Below, one piece after another: positions 26,461 to 34,327 of a stretch of DNA of 64,000 bases (position 1 is the stretch's first letter; each line of letters opens with the position of its first letter). The stretch is taken from contig NZ_JADYUI010000003.1 of assembly GCF_021531695.1 (NCBI RefSeq), forward strand, positions 124,001 to 188,000, in the 5' to 3' direction. Source of the DNA: Roseburia hominis. GTDB lineage: Bacteria; Bacillota; Clostridia; Lachnospirales; Lachnospiraceae. The notes under the pieces were generated by a model. It was given only the letters and a program-made list of their open reading frames with translations, was not told where the DNA came from and did no database searches. The translations under genes and the position numbers were made by a program.

Positions 26461-27735
26461 TTACACTCCATTCGCACTATGTTCTTCATAATACTGTATC
26501 ATGATGACCCTGTCGTTTTCATCATAATAGAAACGGATTCCGGTTCGCAAATATGTACCAGTTCGCATAAACAGGAAATCATCATCGGTTGTCAATGACA
26601 ATCCATAATTTGCATAAGTTTTTGCCCTGTTTAAGCACGCATAAGCCTCTGGTTCTTTCTGTGGCAATCTGCCAAACTCCGGTGAAACCCAGGAACCATT
26701 CCTGTTTTCCAATGTTCCATTCTGACATGTCCCACTGATATCACCACCATTTACCACATCATTTGTCTGCCCATAAGCAGCAACCACATCCGCCTTTGTC
26801 GAACCAATCATAATACCACGGTTTGTCAGAAATAATTCATTTCCATGTGTTTCGCTATTGGATACGCTTCCGTCTGATTTCTGATAAATCCACAATGTCC
26901 AGTCATCCTTCGGCGAATATTTACTTCCCATATAGGTTAAGAAATTATGATTCGGGAAATTCTTGGTAATCGGATTCTCCCCCAGAATATTAAAATCATA
27001 ACCTTCCCTTAACCGGATAGTGGCTCCATCTGCCGGTGGCTGCGTCAGCTGTGCATTCGGATCTTTCTGGAATGCACCAATCAGATGCCCGTCCTTTTCG
27101 TCCATCTGGTAATAATAATTATCATCTGCAATCAGACCTTTTGCCATCACACCATTCCAATGATAAAATACTTTTTGTCCGCACGGATTATAACCAAATT
27201 CATTATGCATCAATATACCATTCCCCTGTGCGTAACCAAAGTTTCCATCTGCAAACTGAAACCAGCCATTACGTTCTTTCACTCCGCAGGCATTATAATA
27301 TTCCGGCTCCCCACAGCCATCAAATGCAATCTGATCCTTAAACATGTAGCCAAAGGTTCCAAAATAGCACTGGGTATTTGTTAAGTTTTCTCCCGTCATA
27401 CTGGTTTTGACCCACACTTCCCGGTCAAATGCTTCATGTCCGTATTCATCAAAGTAAATGATATGCTCTCCGTCCGGATGATATGTCAGCCTGTCCTTCA
27501 TCGGCGTACCGTCGTTTTGCAAGTAATACGTGTTGTAGCCGTCAAAAAGAAAGGCATTTTTTATCATTTTCCCATCCAGTACATAGTGGTAATTTCCAGC
27601 TGCATCCGCTACAAATGTTCCGCCGTCCTGCGCCAGATCATAGTGGCGTGCAGTATCATTTTCCGCCGCAAATGCTTTCTGCGGGAACAAAAAACATCCG
27701 AAAAGTAATGCCAGCATAAGTAACTTTTTCTTCAT
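26461..27735 (-). CDS. secreted cell-wall-binding repeat protein, paralogue 2
   Basis: 424 aa with a signal peptide ending KAFAAEN. It is nearly the same as paralogue 1 over most of its length: cell-wall-binding repeats at about 40-230 (LQNDGTPMKDRLTYHPDG, FDREVWVKTSMTGE) and the same C-terminal domain (LFLTNRGIMIGSTKADVV, TGTYLRTGIRFYYDEND). The differences lie mainly in the first repeat and a few substitutions. The gene has GGAGGAG before its start and a GCAGAA direct repeat about 110-135 bp upstream. The remnant at 18524 is a deleted copy of this type. Confidence 0.85.
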   Translation of the reverse strand: MKKKLLMLALLFGCFLFPQKAFAAENDTARHYDLAQDGGTFVADAAGNYHYVLDGKMIKNAFLFDGYNTYYLQNDGTPMKDRLTYHPDGEHIIYFDEYGHEAFDREVWVKTSMTGENLTNTQCYFGTFGYMFKDQIAFDGCGEPEYYNACGVKERNGWFQFADGNFGYAQGNGILMHNEFGYNPCGQKVFYHWNGVMAKGLIADDNYYYQMDEKDGHLIGAFQKDPNAQLTQPPADGATIRLREGYDFNILGENPITKNFPNHNFLTYMGSKYSPKDDWTLWIYQKSDGSVSNSETHGNELFLTNRGIMIGSTKADVVAAYGQTNDVVNGGDISGTCQNGTLENRNGSWVSPEFGRLPQKEPEAYACLNRAKTYANYGLSLTTDDDFLFMRTGTYLRTGIRFYYDENDRVIMIQYYEEHSANGV

Positions 27736-27845
27736 TTACAATCTCCTCCTTCAAAATTATGCATTGTACATCTACAAATTATATAAAATACCCCTATATC
27801 TCTTCTATACTGTAATCCTTCTTACTCTTTTCAGCAAGACCTATA

Positions 27846-27874
27846 GCAGAAAATGATTCCATTTTGCAGAAATA
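27846..27874 (-). promoter_or_regulatory. LytTR-type direct repeat before repeat-protein paralogue 2
   Basis: GCAGAAAATG at 27846 and GCAGAAATAG at 27866, period 20 bp. A TATAAT-like box lies near 27780, closer to the gene. The repeat unit is most like that in front of agrB (GCAGAAAATGACAT). Confidence 0.62.
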
Positions 27875-27896
27875 GCAAATATCGAATTATAATTTC

Positions 27897-27945
27897 AAAA
27901 AACTGCCCCTCTTCAGACAAATTTCCATCTGAATAAGAGCAGTTT
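27897..27945 (-). terminator. intrinsic terminator of cassette R5
   Basis: Minus strand AAACTGCTCTTATTCAGATG with TCTGAAGAGGGGCAGTTT and a T run. Confidence 0.85.
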
Positions 27946-28009
27946 CTATTTTATTTCGACACAAATTTCCTACGCTTTTATATCTTTGGTTACTTTACTT
28001 TAAAAAGAA

Positions 28010-29260
28010 TTACATTCCATTCGCAGCATGATGCCAGTAATATTCAATCGCAATCACCGTATCATTGCTGTCATAATAGAAACGGATTCCGTTCATTCGC
28101 CAGTTTAACCCTGTTAAATTATTGTCAATTTCCTCATCCTGAAAATCTGTACCTGTATAATATGCATCACATGAAACCGCCTGCTGAAGAACCTTTTTTA
28201 CCTCCGGACATGCGTCCAAATTCATATATGGTTTCGTTAGTAACGTATTTAATGATTCTCCTGCATACGTGACATCGCTTATCGCCAAATTTCCTTGATC
28301 GTCAATAAATGAATATGCATTTTCAACATCTGTCTTATTTGAACCAACCATGATTCCCCTGGTAGTAAGATAAACACCGGAACCATTTGTTTCGCTGTCC
28401 GTACAGCTTCCATCCGCCTTCCGGTAAATAAACAGATGTTTTTCTTCTTTTGTGGCGTTTTTCTGCTTGATATAATTCGAAAAGCTGTTATCTTTCACAT
28501 TCTTTGTAAAATAATTATCTCCAAGAATTGCTTCATCATAAGCACCTGGAGCAATTCTGGCTGTTCCGGCAAGTGCACCTTCCTGTTTCGTTTCAGCGTC
28601 CCATGCACCTTCTAAATGCCCATCATTTTCATCCATATAGTAATAATAATTGCCATCGGTCATAAGTCCTCTTGCGACCTGTCCGTTCCAATGATAAAAG
28701 ACATACTGTCCATATGGATTATAGCCAAATTGATTGTGCAACAAACTTCCATCCGTTCTAGCGTAACCAAAATTTCCATCCGCAAACCGGAACCAGCCGT
28801 CATTTTCTCTTACTCCGTATGCATTATAATAACTTGGTATTCCATAACTAAATACAGTCTGGTCTTGAAACATATAGCCATAGGTTCCGAAATAGCAATG
28901 TTCATTCATTTCCGTGCCGTCAATTGCCCTTTTAACATTAACATCTTTATCAAACACTTCATGTCCTTCACCGTCAAAGTAAATGATATGCTCTCCGTCC
29001 GGATGATATGTCAGCCTGTCCTTCATCGGTGTGCCATCGTTTTGTAGATAGTAAGTATAAGTTCCATCAAATAGAAATCCGTTTTTTACCATCTGTCCGT
29101 CTAATATGTAATGATAAGTTCCTGTTTCATCCGGCTCAAATGTTCCGCCATCCTGTTCCAGATCATAGTGGCGTGCAGTATCATTTTCCGCTGCAAATGC
29201 TTTCTGCGGGAACAAAAAACATCCGAAAAGTAATGCCAGCATAAGTAACTTTTTCTTCAT
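28010..29260 (-). CDS. secreted cell-wall-binding repeat protein, paralogue 3
   Basis: 416 aa. The signal peptide and the first repeats match paralogues 1 and 2 (YHPDGEHIIYFDGEGHE), but the middle repeats differ and the C-terminal domain is diverged. It keeps the scaffold GIMVGSNKTDVENAYS and the end NGIRFYYDSNDTVIAIEYYW. The mosaic pattern, same N-terminus with different C-terminal sequence, suggests recombination between paralogues. It has no GCAGAA repeat in the 109 bp between it and the SGNH hydrolase gene. Confidence 0.85.
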   Translation of the reverse strand: MKKKLLMLALLFGCFLFPQKAFAAENDTARHYDLEQDGGTFEPDETGTYHYILDGQMVKNGFLFDGTYTYYLQNDGTPMKDRLTYHPDGEHIIYFDGEGHEVFDKDVNVKRAIDGTEMNEHCYFGTYGYMFQDQTVFSYGIPSYYNAYGVRENDGWFRFADGNFGYARTDGSLLHNQFGYNPYGQYVFYHWNGQVARGLMTDGNYYYYMDENDGHLEGAWDAETKQEGALAGTARIAPGAYDEAILGDNYFTKNVKDNSFSNYIKQKNATKEEKHLFIYRKADGSCTDSETNGSGVYLTTRGIMVGSNKTDVENAYSFIDDQGNLAISDVTYAGESLNTLLTKPYMNLDACPEVKKVLQQAVSCDAYYTGTDFQDEEIDNNLTGLNWRMNGIRFYYDSNDTVIAIEYYWHHAANGM

Positions 29261-29338
29261 TTATAACTTCCCCCTCTTTAAATGTATTTACTTCTAATAT
29301 GCATCAGAAAAAGTATAACGGATATTTATAAAAATGTA

Positions 29339-29383
29339 AATTTTTCTATCCAATACATTAAAATGCAATTTATGAATTCTTAT
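29339..29383 (-). repeat. short intergenic repeat, copy 2
   Basis: Matches 12372-12417 at about 40 of 46 positions. It covers the last few codons of the SGNH hydrolase gene and the bases after its stop. Confidence 0.45.
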
Positions 29384-30071
29384 ATACATAAGCTACCCGA
29401 TCCGCAATCGTATGCATACCAGAAGCTGTCGGATGACCAACATTCGCATCTATTCCTTCTACCAAATTAATATCCTGCAGGCTGACTAATTTACAACGTC
29501 GTCCCTCTGCCTTGTAGTGATTTACAACAAGTGCGATTCCAGCACATACTTGTCCAAACCTGACATCGTTACCAGACTCTGCGTTCGTTGTCAAGTAACT
29601 ATTGCTATATGGTGTAATACATAAAACTGTAATTGAATTGGAATAGCGTTCATACATCATGCGTACTGCATTTGAATAACTGTTAATAAAATCTTCATTT
29701 TTGAAAACCCCGCTCTGACAGATATCATTTGTTCCACCAAAAAACATAATCACATCTGGATGATTAGAAGATGTTACATTACTATCACCCAAATCATTAA
29801 TTCTTGCCTGATTATTCATACAAAATCTACCAGAGGCATGCCCCATCAAACTACTATAGTTTACCACACAAGAACCTGCAATAGAATCATTACTTACAAT
29901 CTGACCACCCATTTGTAAAATTGCATCCCACCACCAAGTTTTCGTTACACTATTTACAGTTGGTTCATTGACTGGATAATAAATTGCCGGGTCATTACGG
30001 TCAATAACATTATTTGAATAATTCTCATACGTTGAAATACTGTCTCCTAATACTGATACTTTTACTCCCAT
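29370..30071 (-). CDS. SGNH/GDSL-type esterase
   Basis: 233 aa with no signal peptide. Block I is VSVLGDSISTYENY with the nucleophile Ser11 or Ser13 region (GDSIS), the block III Asn is in FFGGTNDIC, and the block V Asp-x-x-His equivalent is GHPTASGMHTIADRV near the C-terminus. These enzymes are serine hydrolases acting on acyl or acetyl esters, often on polysaccharides. It lies alone between the repeat-protein gene and the third agr locus. Intracellular location is inferred from the missing signal. Confidence 0.87.
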   Translation of the reverse strand: MGVKVSVLGDSISTYENYSNNVIDRNDPAIYYPVNEPTVNSVTKTWWWDAILQMGGQIVSNDSIAGSCVVNYSSLMGHASGRFCMNNQARINDLGDSNVTSSNHPDVIMFFGGTNDICQSGVFKNEDFINSYSNAVRMMYERYSNSITVLCITPYSNSYLTTNAESGNDVRFGQVCAGIALVVNHYKAEGRRCKLVSLQDINLVEGIDANVGHPTASGMHTIADRVAYVYKNS

Positions 30072-30136
30072 ACTCGTTACCTCCTTTGTTTTTTACGTTT
30101 CCCACTATCCTAATAGATATCTCACTTTTGGTCAAT

Positions 30137-30681
30137 TTAGTTATTTGATTGAATCCTAATTTGTATTATGCCAACCACAACTACTATACAAGCAACCACT
30201 ATTGCAATAGATATTGCTATAAATATCATTACGGAATCAAAAACGTATGCTATTAATGAAATAATACTTTCAATTACTAAAATTTTGCGTGTCTCATATT
30301 GAAATTTTTTTGTTCTAGTTCATCCAAAGATTTATTTTTATTTTCTATAGGTGCAAAATGCCAAATTATACCACAGCAAAATGCCATTAGCAGAATTAGT
30401 CCCTCAACATGATCAAGTTTACTTATGTATTTCATTATTATAAAACTCATTATCAATATAATTAAGGAAATTACATAACACCTCTTTTGTGTTTTAGCAT
30501 GATATCCTCCTGCATATCTTCTCAATGCACAAAAGGCTAATGAAAAAATTATGCTTAAATAAAATATATCAAAAACGCAACCTAATCCCAATATAATAGC
30601 TATACTTACTAATATAATTTTTTCTCGTTCAATACCATATTGAATAATTTCATCTCTTTCTGTTTCCAACATTCTTTTCAC
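30137..30681 (-). pseudogene. agrB: AgrB-type membrane protease, frameshifted at an A7 tract
   Basis: The frame from GTG 30681 encodes 134 residues with the AgrB signature ALRRYAGGYHAKTQKRC (His61, Cys68) and stops at 30277. AgrB proteins are usually 180-210 aa. The missing end is present in another frame: after ELEQK the sequence reads YETRKILVIESIISLIAYVF, then another hydrophobic helix, to a stop at 30137-30139. Adding one base at the A7 tract (30305-30311) restores about 181 aa. The start is 3 bp after the agrD stop. It may be mutated, phase-variable by slippage, or misread. Confidence 0.85.
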
Positions 30682-30684
30682 TTT

Positions 30685-30825
30685 TTAAAACTTTCTCAAC
30701 TTTTTTACGGATTGCGGAACTATGGGTTGATATGAAATACATGAACATGTTGTATTTGCATCTGCTATTGCAATTCGAAAAGCAAGTTTCTCTACTACAT
30801 TTTTGATTATTAATTTCATCTTCAT
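30685..30825 (-). CDS. agrD: AgrD-type cyclic autoinducer peptide precursor, 46 aa (third locus)
   Basis: ATG 30825 follows AGGAGAGG (30840-30833); the stop is at 30687-30685. The product has a basic amphipathic N-terminus (MKMKLIIKNVVEKLAFRIAI), the core ANTTCSCIS and the tail YQPIVPQSVKKLRKF. Cys27 to Ser31 (CSCIS) followed by YQP fits the five-residue ring plus aromatic-QP pattern of clostridial AgrD. A second Cys inside the ring is unusual. Unlike the first locus, agrD here precedes agrB. The direct repeat GCGAAATTCA lies 70-105 bp upstream. A 64-codon frame that overlaps in another register is rejected. Confidence 0.88.
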   Translation of the reverse strand: MKMKLIIKNVVEKLAFRIAIADANTTCSCISYQPIVPQSVKKLRKF

Positions 30826-30897
30826 AATTGTACCTCTCCTTCACCTTTTAAAGTTTTTTCTATCATACCACATCTATTACTAAAATTTTTTCATTTG

Positions 30898-30927
30898 GCG
30901 AAATTCATATATTTTAAAGCGAAATTC
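30898..30927 (-). promoter_or_regulatory. LytTR-type direct repeat before the third agrDB
   Basis: GCGAAATTCA at 30898 and 30919, period 21 bp. The geometry is the same as in the GCAGAA sites but the unit differs, as expected if the third regulator has its own specificity. Confidence 0.6.
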
Positions 30928-31011
30928 AACTAAAACAGATTGGAAAATAACAAAAAGAGCAATGTGCTTTTCCACACTGCTCTCTTGAACCAACCATTAT
31001 TCTTATTTCAT

Positions 31012-32265
31012 TCATTGCGCATATAACATAATCTCTACTTCAAAAATATTATTCTGATCAAAAATCTTCATCTTCCCGTGATAATTACTTACCACTCTTT
31101 TTACATTCTGAAGTCCGATTCCGTGATTCTCTTTTTCCTGTTTGGTAGTCAGATAATTATTTTTTCTTTTCTGTAGATTTCCATCATAACTGTTTTTTAC
31201 ATCAATAAATAGCATTCCTTTTTCATACCTAATCAGAACAGATAACCATTTGTCATTTGCGTGAGTTGCCGCTAAAATTGCATTGTCAAGCAGATTTCCA
31301 AAAATGATATTGAAATCAAATGGATTAATCTCTATTCCCTTTGGTATATTAATTTTACATTCCACTTTATCTAAAACTTCCTGTGCCTTGTTTAACATAT
31401 AGTTAAGGAGACTGTCAATTTCTTTATTTCCACTGTTGGAGTACTCGTTTTTATTTTCCATATACATCTGCATGTTTTGTATGTATGTAACAATCTCCTG
31501 CTTATTATCTCTTTCTGCCATCATCTGTAATTCATTTAAATGATGTTTCATATCATGACGCAACGCAGTTACTTTCTCTTCGGACTGCATCAGCACATCT
31601 AACTGATTGGAATAACTGGCAAGCTGTCTTTCAAATAAAGCAGTTTCTTCTAATTTTAAGTATGTATCAGCCAATGCGTGGTATAAATAAAAAATAAGCA
31701 TGTTAATCAATAATATTCCAGCGCTGATAACAACTAATACCATCCGGTTATTCAAATTACTCATTAAAAGGAAAAACAGCAAAGCAATACTAATTACCGG
31801 TATTAAAATCAACACACTCCAATGCGGCGGTGTAAATGTCATTTTTCTTTTTGTTATAATAAAACGTTCTACTAAGAATTCACAAATGCTGAAAAGAAGA
31901 ATCGTTACATAAACAGCAAGCTCATTATAGTCTTCTCCAACAATATAATTGGAAAACGAATACACTGCAAAAACATCACATGACATGTTGATACTATAAA
32001 CCAAAATGACCACCAATATTTTTTTCTTCTGTTCTCCTTCATACATCTGTGTCACAAGATACATCATAAGTATATTCGTTATAATATTTGCCGGTGGAAA
32101 ATGAAAAAGCAGATATATGACAAGTGTAGCTGTAAAGAAAAGAACATACAGAAGATTTTCTTTTTTCTTATTCTCTACTTCTTCTTGAAAAAACACATGC
32201 ATAAATTTTTTCAAAATACAAGTGCGAAATAAATTTGTACTAATTGCAGTAATAACATCAAACAT
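31012..32265 (-). CDS. AgrC-like GHKL sensor histidine kinase, third system
   Basis: 417 aa. About six membrane helices in residues 1-200, the H-box LRHDMKHHLNEL with His near 236, and a GHKL ATPase with GNLLDNAILAA and NHGIGLQNV. Its H-box differs from that of the first two kinases (RHDMKHH versus HEF/HEY), so it belongs to another branch. Its gene starts 1 bp after the regulator's stop. It is likely the receptor of the CSCIS-type peptide encoded downstream. Confidence 0.88.
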   Translation of the reverse strand: MFDVITAISTNLFRTCILKKFMHVFFQEEVENKKKENLLYVLFFTATLVIYLLFHFPPANIITNILMMYLVTQMYEGEQKKKILVVILVYSINMSCDVFAVYSFSNYIVGEDYNELAVYVTILLFSICEFLVERFIITKRKMTFTPPHWSVLILIPVISIALLFFLLMSNLNNRMVLVVISAGILLINMLIFYLYHALADTYLKLEETALFERQLASYSNQLDVLMQSEEKVTALRHDMKHHLNELQMMAERDNKQEIVTYIQNMQMYMENKNEYSNSGNKEIDSLLNYMLNKAQEVLDKVECKINIPKGIEINPFDFNIIFGNLLDNAILAATHANDKWLSVLIRYEKGMLFIDVKNSYDGNLQKRKNNYLTTKQEKENHGIGLQNVKRVVSNYHGKMKIFDQNNIFEVEIMLYAQ

Positions 32266-32266
32266 A

Positions 32267-32986
32267 TTACTTTATTTTCTCCCACTCATTTTGCATAACC
32301 TGCTCTCTCACACTTTTACGATATGGCTGACTGATATTTAGTAATGCACCATTTTGCATTTTCATAACATCATAAGAGCATTCTTCTACAAAATCCAGAT
32401 TAATTAAATAAGACTGGTGTATTAAAATAAAATTATGTGGAACTGTTTTTGCAACATCCTTTAATTTTCCATTTAACTGCATTTCTTCTTTTTTCATAAC
32501 AATATTAATTTTCTTATTTTCACTATAAAAATAGAGAATATCTTTAAAGGGAATCCGATAATGATATCCTTTCGTAGAATATTCAAAAAACTGTCTTTTT
32601 CTTTCATATATTTTAATTCCTCTGTTCATAATATCTTCTATGATTCTTGAGGTTAATGGCTTAATCAAGAAATCCAAAGGCTGAGTTCGGAACAAGCTCA
32701 TAGCATAACTGCTTTTAGAAGAAATATAAATAATGGAAATCTCCATGTTTTCTAATTCTTCTCTGATAAAACTACCAACTGCAATTCCATCTGTGCTAAT
32801 TAATTCTATATCCAAAAACAGCATATCAGGTGCATTTTCTTTTTTTAAGGAATTGCAAAGACTTTCCCCAGTATACCACATATTTACTTCCAGTTCTATC
32901 TGATGAAAATCTGCATACTGCTCAAGCAATTTTTTTAACTCCTTACACGTTTCTTTTTCGTCATCACAAATTCCTATTCGAAACAC
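32267..32986 (-). CDS. AgrA-like response regulator (receiver plus LytTR), third system
   Basis: 239 aa. The receiver has GICDDEKETC and MLFLDIELISTDG; the LytTR domain carries FILIHQSYLINLDFV and LLNISQPYRKSV. The PLTSRI sequence after the receiver differs from the two other regulators. It heads the operon regulator-kinase, with agrDB next on the same strand after a 187-bp gap. The repeat GCGAAATTCA before agrD is a candidate site. Confidence 0.88.
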   Translation of the reverse strand: MFRIGICDDEKETCKELKKLLEQYADFHQIELEVNMWYTGESLCNSLKKENAPDMLFLDIELISTDGIAVGSFIREELENMEISIIYISSKSSYAMSLFRTQPLDFLIKPLTSRIIEDIMNRGIKIYERKRQFFEYSTKGYHYRIPFKDILYFYSENKKINIVMKKEEMQLNGKLKDVAKTVPHNFILIHQSYLINLDFVEECSYDVMKMQNGALLNISQPYRKSVREQVMQNEWEKIK

Positions 32987-33050
32987 AATACCTCATACCT
33001 TTCCTATTTTCCATATTCTACGTGCTCAATCTAAAGGTCGGTTTTTTCAT

Positions 33051-34316
33051 TTAAAACCTATGATTCACCGAATTAACCTTGCACCATTCCTTACAAGTAT
33101 CATAATTCCACTTCTCTTCGTGATAAGCATTCCAAAGCTCGGCAAGAGCTGTCTCATCCCCGATTCCATGCAGGGTGGTAAGGTATGCAGTAATCTCTTT
33201 CTCATAGTCATCCTGTGAAATTTTTAACGTTCCATCGTCATGAAAATATTTTCCGTTATAGGAGGCATCCGGATTGTAAATAAGCGGATTTGTTTGCACG
33301 AACATAGCATCGCCAAAACTAAAAAAGCGATATTGCTTCTCAACGGCGTTCTCATATGCTCCAAGAATCGTTTTTCTGCCGCATAAAGCTGCAACTAACA
33401 TAACCAACGTTGATTCCGGAAGATGAAAATTCGTAATCAATCCGTCAATCACTTTAAAACGATAACCCGGATAGATGAAAATATCGGTCCAGCCGCTTTT
33501 TGCCGTCAGAAATCCATGCTCATCTGCGGCAGCCTCTAAGGTTCTGGTACTCGTTGTTCCGACCGTAATGACACGATGTCCGTTTCTCTTTGCCGCATTG
33601 ATTTTATCGGCTTCTTCCTGCTCAATCCGGTAAAATTCCGAATGCATGTGATGATTTAACACATCATCTTCCTTTACCGGGCGGAACGTTCCAAGTCCGA
33701 CATGAAGCGTTACTTCTGCAATCGTTACCCCCATGTCCTTTACTTCCTGTAACAATTCCTTCGTAAAATGAAGTCCCGCTGTCGGTGCGGCTGCACTTCC
33801 GTCATATTTTGCATAAACGGTCTGATAACGGTTCTTGTCTTTTAACTGGTGTGTGATGTATGGCGGTAATGGCATCTGCCCGAGGCGGTCTAAGATTTCC
33901 TCGAAAATACCGTCATAATGAAACTGAATCAGACGATTTCCCTCTTCTACCACATCAATCACTTCACCGACCAAGATTCCGTCGCCAAAAATGATTTTCG
34001 TTCCCGGTTTTGCCTTTTTCCCCGGCTTTACCAGTGTCTCCCACACGTCATTTTCCATCCGTTTTAAAAGAAGGATTTCGATTTTGGCTTCCGTTCCTTC
34101 CTTTACGCCATATAAACGCGCCGGAATGACTTTGGTATTATTTAAGACAAGACAATCCCCTGGATTTAAATATTCCTTGATGTCTTTAAAAACGTGGTGT
34201 GAAATATCGTCTTTTGTCCGTCCAAGCACCAGTAATCTGGAGCTGGAACGGTCTTCCAAAGGATCCTGTGCAATCAGTTCCTTCGGAAGATCATAGTAAA
34301 AATCTTTTACGTCCAT
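33051..34316 (-). CDS. queA: tRNA queuosine biosynthesis protein QueA, with C-terminal extension
   Basis: 421 aa. Residues 1-342 match S-adenosylmethionine:tRNA ribosyltransferase-isomerase ([62 protein letters not shown]). It transfers and rearranges the ribosyl group of SAM onto preQ1 in tRNA. The family usually ends near [11 protein letters not shown], about 342 aa. Here a further 75 residues or so follow ([25 protein letters not shown]), which I cannot assign. The gene stands 11 bp after pheT. Confidence 0.93.
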   Translation of the reverse strand: MDVKDFYYDLPKELIAQDPLEDRSSSRLLVLGRTKDDISHHVFKDIKEYLNPGDCLVLNNTKVIPARLYGVKEGTEAKIEILLLKRMENDVWETLVKPGKKAKPGTKIIFGDGILVGEVIDVVEEGNRLIQFHYDGIFEEILDRLGQMPLPPYITHQLKDKNRYQTVYAKYDGSAAAPTAGLHFTKELLQEVKDMGVTIAEVTLHVGLGTFRPVKEDDVLNHHMHSEFYRIEQEEADKINAAKRNGHRVITVGTTSTRTLEAAADEHGFLTAKSGWTDIFIYPGYRFKVIDGLITNFHLPESTLVMLVAALCGRKTILGAYENAVEKQYRFFSFGDAMFVQTNPLIYNPDASYNGKYFHDDGTLKISQDDYEKEITAYLTTLHGIGDETALAELWNAYHEEKWNYDTCKEWCKVNSVNHRF

Positions 34317-34327
34317 TTTTCTCTTTC

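Larger units (their letters stand above)
27846..28009 (-). repeat. common 3' cassette, copy R5
   Basis: Follows paralogue 3 and has the full set: tail, GTAGGAAATTTGTGTCG (minus strand), hairpin, and the GCAGAA direct repeat. Here the repeat sits directly upstream of the next repeat-protein gene, so the cassette carries the terminator of one gene and the activator site of the next. Confidence 0.82.

Noticed and set aside
28616-29047. 143-codon frame on the plus strand
   Set aside because: It is the shadow of the repeat-protein gene on the other strand; similar frames occur at the same place in the paralogues for that reason.
30650-30844. 64-codon frame upstream of the third agrB
   Set aside because: It overlaps the agrD gene in another frame, has a weaker start and no family features. 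The AgrD frame has the ribosome site and ring motif.
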